A stretch of DNA of 34,065 nt from a virus (IMGVR_UViG_3300030107_001482:1-34065); one strand, 5' to 3'; positions 6,606-15,161 are shown, numbered from the stretch's first letter. Notes: generated by a model from the letters alone, not told the origin. Made by a program: numbers and translations.

Positions 6606-7031
6606 ATGCCAAAGCAAACTTTAGCTCATAATGAACAGTTAGTAGAAGCACTTTGTGATTCTATTGCTTCAGGAATGTATGTTAATCTTGCGTGTCAATC
6701 CGTAGGAATAAGCACATCAGCTTTATCTGAATGGAAGATAAAAGGTAAGAAGGGCATACACCCTTACGATAAAGTTTGGCAAAGAATACAAGTAGCTGAA
6801 GCAAAAGCTATTGAACGAAGAATTAAAAGAATTGAAGAAGCAGGAGAGAATGGCTCTTGGCAGGCAGACGCTTGGTACTTAGAGAGAAGATACCCACATC
6901 TGTTCGGTAAGAGAGATACAGTTGCCATTGAAAACCAAGACAATCCAAAAGTAAGATTGCGTTGGGCAGACGGCAACCTGCTTGAAGGACAACAAGAATA
7001 CTTAGAAGGCGAAGTGGTAGAAGATGAATGA
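6606..7031 (+). CDS. terS: Terminase small subunit
   Basis: A 141-aa protein. The N-terminus holds a helix-turn-helix typical of small terminases (VNLACQSVGISTSALSEWKIKGKK). It is followed by a helical segment, KAIERRIKRIEEAGENGSWQADAWYLERRYPHLFGKRD, a pattern very common in phage TerS proteins. It recognises the packaging site and guides the large subunit. It is the first gene after the extended -10 box and overlaps the next gene by 8 bp. Confidence 0.85.
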   Translation: MPKQTLAHNEQLVEALCDSIASGMYVNLACQSVGISTSALSEWKIKGKKGIHPYDKVWQRIQVAEAKAIERRIKRIEEAGENGSWQADAWYLERRYPHLFGKRDTVAIENQDNPKVRLRWADGNLLEGQQEYLEGEVVEDE

Positions 7032-7251
7032 AGATGAAATTAATAATATATTTGCTGACATAACAAGTTCTCTTGATATGAGAGAGATTGAAGATGAGAT
7101 ATTAGATGAAATAGTTATCGACATCAATGAACTTCCTGCCATAGTTTTTATGCCAATTCTTACAGACTTTGGTCTCGTATATAATTCTTTTAACTTGCCA
7201 ACTAAACACATTGACGAATTTTTAGCTTGGCTTAATTCTCAACAGGAGTAG
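7024..7251 (+). CDS. Small acidic protein between terminase subunits
   Basis: A 75-aa, very acidic N-terminal half (many Glu/Asp/Ile) and a more hydrophobic C-terminal half. No family recognised. It is held tightly between the small and large terminase genes (8-bp overlap upstream, 2-bp gap downstream), so a packaging-related role is plausible. Confidence 0.6.
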   Translation: MNEDEINNIFADITSSLDMREIEDEILDEIVIDINELPAIVFMPILTDFGLVYNSFNLPTKHIDEFLAWLNSQQE

Positions 7252-7253
7252 TT

Positions 7254-8522
7254 ATGCAATCATCATTGGACGCAAATGTCAGCTCAGGCTTAGACATTGA
7301 GCTTCCACCATTACATTCTGCACAAATGGAAGTAGTAAACAATATGAAAAGGTTTACTGTTCTTAGTGCAGGAAGGCGTTGGGGTAAGACCAAACTAGGT
7401 GTTTGGCTTTGCCTAAAATACGCTTGGGAAGGCAAAAGAGCTTGGTGGATTGCACCTTCTTACTCTATGACGAATGAAGCGTGGGCAGATTTAAGAAGCA
7501 TTGGCATTGAATATGGAGTAAAAGTAAAAGAAGCTGAGAGAACTATTATCACAACTACAGGTGGCTCAGTTCAAGTAAGGTCAGCAGATGACCCAATGAA
7601 GTTAAGAGGTGCAGGACTTGACTTTGTTGTTTTAGACGAGTGTGCCTTTATGAAGCCACAGACTTGGGCAGAAGTAATTAGACCTGCATTAACAGAGAAA
7701 AAAGGTAGTGCATTATTTATCAGCACACCAAAAGGATATAATTTTTTTGAAAAGCTCTACTCAGAAGCTAACTTATTAGAAGATTGGGTTAGATTTACTT
7801 ACCCAACACACACAAATCCAATCATAGACCACAAAGAATTAGAATCAGCAAAGCAAGAGATAGGAAGTTTCTTGTTTGCTCAAGAATACGAAGCTCAGTT
7901 TATTGAAGCCACAGGTGGCTTATTTAAAGCAGATTGGTTTGAGCATTACTCCATAGAAGAACGAATAACAATCGATAAGGAGACAAAAGATGAATATTTG
8001 GAAGTTTATTATAAATATAAAGACAAAGAGTGTAAGTTGGAAGATTGCCGTAGATACGCAACTGTCGATTTGGCAACATCAACTAAAGAGAGTGCTGACT
8101 TCACGGTTATCACATCGGTGGCAATCACACCTGAAGGCAAGATTCTCGTATTGGACATTGACAGACGAAGATTGGAAGCACCTGATTTATTGCCATTACT
8201 ACAAAGAAAAGTTCAGCAGTTTGACCTTGCTTATGTCGGAATTGAGAGAGCAGGTTATCAGTTGGCGTTTATTCAAATGGCTAAGAGAGAAGGATTAATA
8301 GTTAAATCATTAAAAGCAGATAGAGATAAAGTATCAAGAGCTTATCCACTTATAGCAAGAATGGAAGCAGGAGATATATTCTTCCCTAAGAACTCTGCTT
8401 GGTTTGGAGATGTACAAACGGAACTGCTAAGATTCCCTGAAGCAGAACACGATGACATTGTTGATAGTCTCGCATATAGCGTGATAGAATCAAAAGTGCG
8501 TAAAAGTATAAAAGTTTTCTAA
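7254..8522 (+). CDS. terL: Terminase large subunit
   Basis: A 422-aa packaging motor. The N-terminal ATPase has Walker A AGRRWGKT (39-46) and Walker B VVLDE (125-129), followed by the coupling region (SALFISTPKG). The C-terminal RNase H-like nuclease shows TVDLATS near residue 268 and an acidic EHDD cluster near 398. It translocates DNA into the prohead and cuts the concatemer. Length is usual for the family. GGAG precedes the ATG. Confidence 0.95.
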   Translation: MQSSLDANVSSGLDIELPPLHSAQMEVVNNMKRFTVLSAGRRWGKTKLGVWLCLKYAWEGKRAWWIAPSYSMTNEAWADLRSIGIEYGVKVKEAERTIITTTGGSVQVRSADDPMKLRGAGLDFVVLDECAFMKPQTWAEVIRPALTEKKGSALFISTPKGYNFFEKLYSEANLLEDWVRFTYPTHTNPIIDHKELESAKQEIGSFLFAQEYEAQFIEATGGLFKADWFEHYSIEERITIDKETKDEYLEVYYKYKDKECKLEDCRRYATVDLATSTKESADFTVITSVAITPEGKILVLDIDRRRLEAPDLLPLLQRKVQQFDLAYVGIERAGYQLAFIQMAKREGLIVKSLKADRDKVSRAYPLIARMEAGDIFFPKNSAWFGDVQTELLRFPEAEHDDIVDSLAYSVIESKVRKSIKVF

Positions 8523-8536
8523 TATAATGTAAGATT

Positions 8537-8591
8537 AGAGCAGAGTGGAGTAGTGCCGATAAGGGTTGCGTCCATTACTTCACAAAGCTCT
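8537..8591 (+). other. Interrupted hairpin between terminase and portal genes
   Basis: AGAGC/GCTCT (8537-8541, 8587-8591) and GTGGAGTA/TACTTCAC (8545-8552, 8576-8583) form two stacked stems separated by a 3x3 internal loop. The structure lies in one of few real gaps in the head operon, immediately before the portal ribosome site. It could control portal translation or mark a packaging-related site. Confidence 0.5.
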
Positions 8592-8603
8592 ACAAGGAGA
8601 ATA

Positions 8604-10277
8604 ATGGCAGAGAGAAGAAGTTTCAGAGAAGTAGTCTTTGGTAACTCAGAACAAAAAAGAAGCACAGGTTATAACTTTTTTAGACAAGGTGCAGACTTAA
8701 ACAATACAAGTTTTATACAAGGTTATCAATCATCAGCAGGTCAATTTAATGTACAAGGCTTAGGAAATGGTGCGTCAAACTCAGCAGTAGTATCTTGCTT
8801 ACAGGTTTTAGGTACATCATTCGCAGAAGCAGAATTAAAAGTTTATCAACTTAACGAAGTAGGAGAATATGATGTTGTACCTAATCATCAACTCTCAATG
8901 CTATTTAAAAGACCTAATCCTTATATGTCAGGAGATGTCGTACAAAACTATTTAGTACAATCAATGCACATATCAGGAGACGCTTATTTACTAAAACAAA
9001 AGAATGAAGCAGGACAATTAGTCGCTTTATATCCTTTAATGCCTGAGAATGTAACTCCAAAAGGTAGTGATGAGACTTTAATTGAATACTACGAGTACCA
9101 AGTTAAGAATCAAAAGATTAACTTAGATAGAGATATGGTTGCTCACTTTAGGCTTGGTCTTGACCCTGAAAACCACAGACAAGGTTTCTCGCCTGTTAAA
9201 ACATTACTTAGAGAGATTTATGGAGATGAGAGTGCAGGACAAATGGCTACATCAATCCTTGCCAATATGGGAGTTCCTAGCTTTATGATTACACCTAAAG
9301 ATGAATATGGCTTAACAGAAGAAGAAGGAGAATCAATCTCCAAAGCATTCCAAAGAAGAACAGGTGGTCAGAATCGTGGTAAGCCTTTAGTACTATCAGG
9401 TGGCGTAAATGTTGAGAGACTTGCCTTTAGTCCTAAAGACTTAGAGATAGGAGACTTGAGAGAATCCTTTGAAGCTAGAGTATCTGCCGTAATTGGTGTG
9501 CCTTCTATCCTTGCAGGAATGGAAGTTGGACTTAAATACGCTACTTACTCCAACGCTAAAACCCTGCGAGAGTTCTTTACAGAACAAAAGCTCATTCCTT
9601 TATGGGATATGGTTGCACAAGAGATAACACATCAGATACTTAAAGTAGATTACCCTGATTCAAATAACTTAGAAGCTAGATATGACTATACAGATGTAAG
9701 AGCCTTGCAAACAGATACTAATGAGATTTACGAGAGAATGAACTTAGCAGTACAAGGTGGTTGGGTAACAGTAGCAGAAGCAAGACAGAGCGTTGGATTA
9801 CCTACTACAACAGAACAAGATGTGTATTTACTTCCTGCTGAGAAGGTATCTGTACCTGCCAATATGCTTAGAGACTATCAACCTGCGTCAATACAACAGG
9901 AAGAACAAACAGATGAAGTACCTGAAGCTATCTCAGAAGCAGGGTTTGATGAAGCAGAGTTTAAAGTAGTTAAAGAGATAGACGGAGAATACTGCGTTAT
10001 TACAGAGACAGGCAGGAATATGGGTTGCTATCCAACTAAAGAACTCGCAGAGATAAGACTTAGACAGATAGAGAGATACAAAGATACAACTAAAGATGTT
10101 ATTGCTACTGACCAATTTACAACGCAAGAAGAAGCTGAAGCAAGAGCTAAAGAGTTAGGTTGTGAAGGAAGTCATAGTATGGATATGAATGGTAATACAA
10201 TATATATGCCTTGTGCAACACACGAAGTGTATGAAGGTCTAATTGATAACAATGAATCCTATGACTCAGAAGGATAA
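8604..10277 (+). CDS. Portal protein with C-terminal extension
   Basis: A 557-aa protein. The ATG at 8604 has AAGGAG 5 bp upstream; a GTG at 8553 in the same frame lacks a good site. The first 400 residues fit HK97-family portals (NSAVVSCLQVLGTSFAEAELKVY, LLKQ, FRLGLDPENHRQGFSPVKTL, GGVNVERL, GVPSILAGM). The last 120 residues add two Cys-containing segments, EYCVITETGRNMGCYPTKELAEIRLRQI and ELGCEGSHSMDMNGNTIYMPC, that other phage head proteins also carry but whose role is not known. The dodecameric portal is the DNA entry ring. It overlaps the next gene by 35 bp. Confidence 0.9.
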   Translation: MAERRSFREVVFGNSEQKRSTGYNFFRQGADLNNTSFIQGYQSSAGQFNVQGLGNGASNSAVVSCLQVLGTSFAEAELKVYQLNEVGEYDVVPNHQLSMLFKRPNPYMSGDVVQNYLVQSMHISGDAYLLKQKNEAGQLVALYPLMPENVTPKGSDETLIEYYEYQVKNQKINLDRDMVAHFRLGLDPENHRQGFSPVKTLLREIYGDESAGQMATSILANMGVPSFMITPKDEYGLTEEEGESISKAFQRRTGGQNRGKPLVLSGGVNVERLAFSPKDLEIGDLRESFEARVSAVIGVPSILAGMEVGLKYATYSNAKTLREFFTEQKLIPLWDMVAQEITHQILKVDYPDSNNLEARYDYTDVRALQTDTNEIYERMNLAVQGGWVTVAEARQSVGLPTTTEQDVYLLPAEKVSVPANMLRDYQPASIQQEEQTDEVPEAISEAGFDEAEFKVVKEIDGEYCVITETGRNMGCYPTKELAEIRLRQIERYKDTTKDVIATDQFTTQEEAEARAKELGCEGSHSMDMNGNTIYMPCATHEVYEGLIDNNESYDSEG

Positions 10278-11859
10278 AAACCTCGCAATAAATTCTTCCC
10301 CTACTGCTAATACGGTAGATAGTCATATAGAGAGTAATAAGGATAGTAATAGTTCTAGTAGTGTTTCGGATATAAGACAGTTTGTCTTTAATACAGAGAT
10401 AGATATAGAGGAGTTTGTTGTTGGTCGAAATGGGGACACAGGCGTAAGTGGAAGTAATAAAAAAGGAAGATACGATGACTTGGATTTCTCGATACCTAAA
10501 GGAGTTAAGGCACAAGCCGAGCAAGGACTACGACTTCGTTCTGAGTTTGGTCGAGGTGGTACATCGGTTGGTATCGGTACTGCTAGGTATCTCGTTGCCA
10601 ATACAACTGCCTCGCCTGAGAAGGTACGACACATCGCTAAGTACTTCCCACGCCACGAAGTAGATTTACAAACACAAGACTCACGAGACTTCCTCGCAGG
10701 GAGAACTGACCGAGCTACGAATGGAGTTATTGCTTGGAAGCTATGGGGTGGCAACGCAGGACAAAGGTGGAGTAGTAAGTTAGTACGAGCTATGAACAAG
10801 AGAGACGAAGTAGAGAAGTCAGCGTCAGAGTTAGTACGGAGACATAAGCTCAGGGAACAAGCAGACAGAGAGTACAGAACAAACCGACTTACATCTACGG
10901 AAGTGAAGCAAGGTATCTATCGGAACTATACGGCTATGCTTCGGAATTGGGAACTGTGGTATACGGATTACTATGTCGGTCTGTTGCGTAGTCAGTTAAA
11001 AAAAATCACGAGAAGTATGGTGCGTGGAAAAGACAACCCTGCGTACAAAAATTTTGTTTTGAATGGAGAATCTCCGATTCTAAATAATATCATAGATGAG
11101 ACTACGCTTGAATGGAAACTTGACTTGTATGATATTTACTTATCAACTGTTTATGACTTTGAGTTATTCCAATTTGGTATTCTCTTACCTGAATCACTTA
11201 AAGGATATTCTGAGTTGGAAGATACAGATTTATATACTTATAAGAACAGAAGGAAAACAGAACGACAAGTTGTCAATGAAGGATTCTATCCGATACGAGT
11301 GCGTGGTGGTGGAACAATTAATCCTACTTCTGTTTCTCCAATTCCAAGAAGTAGATACAACCGACAAGCCGTAGCTTTTGTAAATGATATGTTGGACAAG
11401 TCAATGCCTGAGTTGGCTAAGACTACCAAAGCTACTTTGAACAGGACACTTAGGAAAAGTCTTGATGAAGCTATTGAACTTGGTTTAACAGGAGACGCAG
11501 TTTATGAATACATTACAGGACAAGTGGAGAATGTCTTACCTAAGAAGTTTCTAGGTAGAGCTTCAAGGATTGCTAGAACTGAAGGTGGAGGATTGGCTCA
11601 GTTTGGATTACAAGACGCTTCGGACAAATCAGGATTAATAACAGTTAAGGAATGGATTACTACATTTGATAATTCAAGAGATACTCATATTGCATTACAC
11701 GGAACTGTTATACCTGACGCTGATAATTTTAATATCGGTGGCTACTCTGCACCATTTCCTAAAGACCCAAGCCTTCCTGCTCAAGAGAGATGTGAATGTA
11801 AATGCTCTTTAATCAGGAGAGAGCCAAGACCTGACGAAATCATTACTCCTTCTATTTGA
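10243..11859 (+). CDS. MuF-type minor head protein with N-terminal extension
   Basis: A 538-aa protein. TTG 10243 is favoured as start (AAGG 5 bp upstream); ATG 10252 is an alternative. After a Ser/Asn-rich leader, residues about 85-190 hold the motif RSEFGRGGTSVGIGTARYLVAN...VRHIAKYFPRHEVD...WKLWGGNAGQRW, found in many actinophage and marine phage head proteins. The C-terminal domain is the SPP1 gp7/MuF fold (ARTEGGGLAQFG, WITTFDNSRDTHIALHGTVI, CECKC). It probably binds portal and DNA inside the capsid. A minus-strand terminator follows. Confidence 0.8.
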   Translation: MITMNPMTQKDKNLAINSSPTANTVDSHIESNKDSNSSSSVSDIRQFVFNTEIDIEEFVVGRNGDTGVSGSNKKGRYDDLDFSIPKGVKAQAEQGLRLRSEFGRGGTSVGIGTARYLVANTTASPEKVRHIAKYFPRHEVDLQTQDSRDFLAGRTDRATNGVIAWKLWGGNAGQRWSSKLVRAMNKRDEVEKSASELVRRHKLREQADREYRTNRLTSTEVKQGIYRNYTAMLRNWELWYTDYYVGLLRSQLKKITRSMVRGKDNPAYKNFVLNGESPILNNIIDETTLEWKLDLYDIYLSTVYDFELFQFGILLPESLKGYSELEDTDLYTYKNRRKTERQVVNEGFYPIRVRGGGTINPTSVSPIPRSRYNRQAVAFVNDMLDKSMPELAKTTKATLNRTLRKSLDEAIELGLTGDAVYEYITGQVENVLPKKFLGRASRIARTEGGGLAQFGLQDASDKSGLITVKEWITTFDNSRDTHIALHGTVIPDADNFNIGGYSAPFPKDPSLPAQERCECKCSLIRREPRPDEIITPSI

Positions 11860-11891
11860 CGGTAAGCAAAAAAATTTTTTAAACGACAAAC

Positions 11892-11916
11892 AAAAACCCA
11901 CCGAATGAACGGTGGG
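11892..11916 (-). terminator. Terminator of the minus-strand accessory operon
   Basis: A perfect 7-bp stem, CCCACCG/CGGTGGG (11897-11903, 11910-11916), followed on the minus strand by TTTTT (complement of 11892-11896). The converging plus-strand head operon ends just before it. Confidence 0.85.
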
Positions 11917-11936
11917 CTTCCGATAAAGTTAGAATA

Positions 11937-12134
11937 TTATTTAGGTTGATAAGGTCTAGTATTTGAAAAATCAAATCTCCCTTCATCAGTATATCCTATA
12001 ATAACTTCTTCACGATTCTCAACAATATAGTCTAAATTGTCTGTAAGTTCTTTTACGAACTCCATTCGTTGTTTATTCCAAGTTGTATCGAAACCGTGTT
12101 TATTAAGCAAAGCTATAATATAACTAGCTGACAT
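11937..12134 (-). CDS. Small hypothetical protein, last gene of minus operon
   Basis: A 65-aa mixed-charge protein with no motif recognised; it ends 21 bp before the operon terminator. Its ATG abuts the stop of the preceding zinc microprotein, so the two are translationally coupled. Confidence 0.6.
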   Translation of the reverse strand: MSASYIIALLNKHGFDTTWNKQRMEFVKELTDNLDYIVENREEVIIGYTDEGRFDFSNTRPYQPK

Positions 12135-12281
12135 CTAAGCACCCCCCTTCAATTCCCAACAACCGTCTATGCCATTTGAACATAGACCTGACATTGTTAC
12201 TTCTGCGTACTCTGAGTTTGGGTCAAAAGCAAATGGAGAGTATCTAATCTCTTTATTGCAATCAACACAATTACTTTTCAT
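12135..12281 (-). CDS. 48-aa zinc-finger microprotein
   Basis: Begins MKSNCVDCNKEIRY and ends near GLCSNGIDGCWELKGGA. CxxC and CxxxxxxC pairs, 27 residues apart, form a probable zinc site. GGAG lies 7 bp before the ATG. One of several tiny Cys-rich proteins in this genome; function unknown. Confidence 0.65.
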   Translation of the reverse strand: MKSNCVDCNKEIRYSPFAFDPNSEYAEVTMSGLCSNGIDGCWELKGGA

Positions 12282-12293
12282 TCTTCTTCTCCT

Positions 12294-13418
12294 TTAATAT
12301 CTTCTACTAGCTACTCTATTACGAGACTTAAAGTTTTGGTGCATTGTGCTTTTAAGGGTTGCACATCTTTTCTTGCCTTTGGCTCTTTTAAGTGCAACTT
12401 CATTTGTGATACCACAATCTCTTAAGCAATCTTCACTATGGAAAAATATGCCGTCCCAATCTACGCCTTCTTGTCTATAACTATTTTCTAATTCTATCTG
12501 AGCCTTATGACCCATAAATGTTCCGACAAGCATTAACATTTGACTTGTAAAGTTTCTGTCGTGATTACCATTACAACCTTCACCTTGATGTGCTAACTCG
12601 TGAAGAACAGTTTTATCACAAGCCCACTTCTTAATGACGATATGATTGTCCCACCACTTGTAGTAGCTATTACCTTCGTATGAGTTTGGCATTTCAAAAG
12701 TAATATCAGTATCAAAGTAATTTTTATAAAAGCTATTTCTGAACACAATACTTTTAACATTTTTAATTAATTGTTCTTCAAGTTGTTCTGTTGTTTGATA
12801 ATTTGGATTTGGTACTTCAGCAATAAAACTTCTAGCTGAATCTAATTCTTTATTCCAACTTGCTTTTCTCTGAACAACATTTGAAATTTCTATTGATATG
12901 TAAACTTGCTCGACAACAAATCTTCTGTTGTCTTTTTTATAACTTCTTCTATTCCATTGGACAGAATCCATATCAATAGATTTAGTATATTGTGTGCCTT
13001 CATACTTTTCAGATACATATACCATATAGTCCCACGCTTCTTGTAAAACCTTCTGAGCTTTTTTAGAATCCTTAAACTCGTCATAAAGAATAGGACTACC
13101 CATTCCATTTCTTTTGTTGGAAGGAGTATCGTCAAAAACCCTTATGTCATAAGTAAATTGTTTTTCTTCAATTCCAATTTGGATTTCTTCTCCTTCATCA
13201 GACAAGTAATCATCAAGAGTTAAAGTAGTGTCTTTGTATTTACCGATTGTTACAGATTCAATGACACCATTAAGACCAACATTAAAAACTGTTGGCTTAT
13301 ATTTTTTTACTCTAAGTTTTTTTGCATTTAGCTTACGAACATCAGGCATTATTTTATGTGAGCCTTTTATCCGATTTTCAGCAGAATAAACTTTTTGTGC
13401 TTGACTCTCTGTACTCAT
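12294..13418 (-). CDS. HExxH zinc metalloprotease-like protein
   Basis: A 374-aa protein. HELAH at residues 273-277, followed by NHDRNF with His 286 at the distance of a third zinc ligand, matches gluzincin/SprT-like phage peptidases (HExxH, then H-D). Residues 1-200 lack a known domain and are beta-rich. No signal peptide, so it would act in the cytoplasm, perhaps on host or phage proteins. It is the largest product of the minus-strand accessory operon that splits the head genes. Upstream ribosome site AAGGGGG. Confidence 0.7.
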   Translation of the reverse strand: MSTESQAQKVYSAENRIKGSHKIMPDVRKLNAKKLRVKKYKPTVFNVGLNGVIESVTIGKYKDTTLTLDDYLSDEGEEIQIGIEEKQFTYDIRVFDDTPSNKRNGMGSPILYDEFKDSKKAQKVLQEAWDYMVYVSEKYEGTQYTKSIDMDSVQWNRRSYKKDNRRFVVEQVYISIEISNVVQRKASWNKELDSARSFIAEVPNPNYQTTEQLEEQLIKNVKSIVFRNSFYKNYFDTDITFEMPNSYEGNSYYKWWDNHIVIKKWACDKTVLHELAHQGEGCNGNHDRNFTSQMLMLVGTFMGHKAQIELENSYRQEGVDWDGIFFHSEDCLRDCGITNEVALKRAKGKKRCATLKSTMHQNFKSRNRVASRRY

Positions 13419-13433
13419 TCTTCTTCCCCCTTC

Positions 13434-13604
13434 TTACTTACAATATTCTTCGTCATTGTAAAATTCTCGCCACATAATGTGTTTATCATACGATTTATAA
13501 TTTGTGTATTTGACACCACAAACATCACATTCATAAACAGTTTTATTTTGGTTTTTGACATAATCATTTAATCCTTTACGAATCTGCCAACCTAAATCAA
13601 TCAT
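13434..13604 (-). CDS. 56-aa C2H2-like zinc-finger microprotein
   Basis: CDVCGVKYTNYKSYDKHI (from residue 26) is a near-classical zinc-finger half: CxxC, aromatic, and a His about 13 residues on; the second His of a C2H2 finger is not obvious, and a distal Cys could replace it. ATG overlaps the preceding stop (ATGA). A DNA-binding role is possible. Confidence 0.65.
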   Translation of the reverse strand: MIDLGWQIRKGLNDYVKNQNKTVYECDVCGVKYTNYKSYDKHIMWREFYNDEEYCK

Positions 13605-13840
13605 TCTTCTTCTCCCTTCAAAGTAACAATGTATGAATACAATGTTGTATATGGATTTTTTTTGTTTAAGTTACGAGCTTCTCTGATTCTCCAAGCCCAA
13701 AACACTTCTAGTGGATTGTGATAGCCTGAGCAATCGAGAGTTATAGTATCTTCCAAAACTAGCTCAGCGTCTCGGAAGTTTTCTAAGTCTGTGTAATCTT
13801 GCTTAAAAGATTTTAAGACTTGATAAGTAAATTTTTTCAA
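13601..13840 (-). CDS. Small hypothetical protein, first gene of minus operon
   Basis: A 79-aa protein from TTG 13840, which has GAAGGAG 5 bp upstream; an in-frame ATG at 13864 would give 87 aa without a ribosome site. No family recognised; contains an acidic middle part and WAWRIREARN. Transcribed from the promoter at 13874-13902. The leader is built like that of the divergent operon at 13973 (ATGAATGAAA..., then AAGGAGTRAAA before the start codon). Confidence 0.6.
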   Translation of the reverse strand: MKKFTYQVLKSFKQDYTDLENFRDAELVLEDTITLDCSGYHNPLEVFWAWRIREARNLNKKNPYTTLYSYIVTLKGEEE

Positions 13841-13873
13841 TTTCACTCCTTCTATATTTTTCATTCATTATGA

Positions 13874-13902
13874 ATCATAATCGAAGATGATAAATTTGTC
13901 AA
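13874..13902 (-). promoter_or_regulatory. Minus promoter with operators, divergent hub
   Basis: On the minus strand TTGACA (13902-13897), 17-bp spacer and TATGAT (13879-13874): a near-consensus sigma70-type promoter. Operator-like AATCGAAGATGA (13879-13890) fills the spacer and AATCGAAGATTT (13902-13913) abuts the -35 box. Confidence 0.75.
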
Positions 13903-13938
13903 ATCGAAGATTTTATGTAATATCTAAAAATCTCTGAT

Positions 13939-13967
13939 TTGCAATCTTAGATTAGTTGTGGTATAAT
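13939..13967 (+). promoter_or_regulatory. Plus promoter with operators, divergent hub
   Basis: TTGCAA (13939-13944), 17-bp spacer, TATAAT (13962-13967). AATCTTAGATTA (13943-13954) overlaps the -35 box and AATCTCTGATTT (13929-13940) lies just before it. With the minus-strand promoter, four operator copies lie within 76 bp. Confidence 0.75.
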
Positions 13968-13999
13968 GAATTATGAATGAAATTACAAAAGGAGTAAAA

Positions 14000-14140
14000 A
14001 TGAATTCAGAATTGAATCTAACACCTGAAGAACAAGCAATAGCTGACGCTTGGCTTGAAGAACAATTATCAAGACCACCACTACCAAAAGGTTATGTTGA
14101 TAATTTAATTGCTATAAAAATTAGAAGGGATAGTAAATGA
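14000..14140 (+). CDS. 46-aa hypothetical protein, first gene of plus accessory operon
   Basis: ATG 14000 has AAGGAG 5 bp upstream; an in-frame ATG at 13973, 5 bp after the -10 box, would be a leaderless alternative adding nine residues. The product is helical at the N-terminus (LTPEEQAIADAWLEEQL) and basic at the C-terminus. Overlaps the next ATG (ATGA). Confidence 0.6.
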   Translation: MNSELNLTPEEQAIADAWLEEQLSRPPLPKGYVDNLIAIKIRRDSK

Positions 14141-14373
14141 AAAATAGAAAACCTTGTAAAGATTGTAATCGCCCTTATAGTCAACACATTAAAGGCAAAC
14201 CATATTGTATTCTTCATTTACGAGAAATGGGAATTTTGAAATACCCAAGAAAAAGAATTTCCAAAGAAGGAAAAGAATTGTATATCTTTTACCCAAGATT
14301 TATGTGGGAAGAAAAAATTAGATACACTCATAAATTAGTAAAAGATACTATGAGAGAAATGGAGAATCAATAA
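14137..14373 (+). CDS. 78-aa zinc-binding protein
   Basis: CKDCNRPYSQHIKGKPYCILH near the N-terminus gives a CxxC plus C-x-x-H zinc site, followed by a basic C-terminal part. It resembles single zinc-finger phage proteins; no HNH catalytic core is seen. It overlaps the previous gene by 4 bp and the next by one base. Confidence 0.6.
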   Translation: MKNRKPCKDCNRPYSQHIKGKPYCILHLREMGILKYPRKRISKEGKELYIFYPRFMWEEKIRYTHKLVKDTMREMENQ

Positions 14374-14681
14374 TGCAATATAATAAAAAAGGTAAGGGAG
14401 AAGCTAAGCACAATGCTAGGGGATTCCATAATCTTGAAGCAGGTAGCTTAATATCTTTTTGCTTTGAATACGATAGCACTAAAGATGAAGTTGCTGATGA
14501 CCCTTTGTTTATATTAATTAATGATAAAGTCAATGCACAATTTAGGCAGATGAATCAGTATAAACATTTGACTACAAAGCTAGTTACTTATCAGAAGATT
14601 GGTAGCAAATTAGAAAACGCTTATGAATCTAGTTTGATTGTAAATTTAGAGAGTGAAAAAATACATAAAGGAGTTGGATAA
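14373..14681 (+). CDS. Hypothetical protein with possible OB-like core
   Basis: A 102-aa protein. AGSLISFCFEYDSTKDEVADDPLFILIN followed by a hydrophobic, alternating strand pattern recalls small phage proteins placed near structural or DNA-binding genes, but I cannot name the family. Packed end to end with its neighbours. Confidence 0.6.
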   Translation: MQYNKKGKGEAKHNARGFHNLEAGSLISFCFEYDSTKDEVADDPLFILINDKVNAQFRQMNQYKHLTTKLVTYQKIGSKLENAYESSLIVNLESEKIHKGVG

Positions 14682-14794
14682 TGTCATTACAAATAATTTA
14701 TGACGAGATAAAAAAATTGGATAGAAAATTAAATTCTATGCAGAACGATTTAAATATATTGAAGAAGGAGATAAAGAATGAAACTAAAAATTAG
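14681..14794 (+). CDS. 37-aa coiled-coil microprotein
   Basis: MSLQIIYDEIKKLDRKLNS... shows heptad spacing of Ile/Leu over its whole length, so a short parallel coiled coil is likely. ATG lies at the previous stop, GGAG is upstream, and its 3' end overlaps the next gene by 17 bp. Confidence 0.55.
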   Translation: MSLQIIYDEIKKLDRKLNSMQNDLNILKKEIKNETKN

Positions 14795-15161
14795 TTATCA
14801 CACTTGGTCTATTCCTTATGATGAAGAGTTATATTTTATAAATCTAGAAGAAGATATAGATGATAACTTAATTGATGTATCTAAAAAAGATGTTGATACT
14901 TTTTTTAATAAGCGGGAAATTAATTGGAATATTCAAGATTATTGGAAACCTGATAAGTATTGCATTTTTAACATTGACAATACAAAAGACAAATTAATTA
15001 TGGAGTTTATATTCAAAGAGATTGAATATGGAATTGACAGAGATTGGTACGATTATGTTACCTGTTGGAGAGAACACGAAGAACAAGAATATAAAGAGAT
15101 TTTAAAGGTAGGTAAAAAAGAAATAAAAGCAGTTAGTAAAAAATTAAAGGAGTTTAAATGA
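14778..15161 (+). CDS. Hypothetical acidic protein (127 aa)
   Basis: Rich in Asp, Glu, Trp and Tyr in its first 100 residues (EEDIDDNLID, WYDYVTCWREHEEQEYKEI), then Lys-rich at the end. No family recognised. GGAG lies 8 bp before the ATG inside the preceding gene. The composition could suit a small inhibitor or nucleic-acid mimic, but this is only inference. Confidence 0.6.
   Translation: MKLKISYHTWSIPYDEELYFINLEEDIDDNLIDVSKKDVDTFFNKREINWNIQDYWKPDKYCIFNIDNTKDKLIMEFIFKEIEYGIDRDWYDYVTCWREHEEQEYKEILKVGKKEIKAVSKKLKEFK

Noticed and set aside
10323-10799. 158-codon minus-strand ORF opposite the MuF-type gene
   Set aside because: The plus-strand gene has clear conserved motifs; the minus frame gives no recognisable protein.
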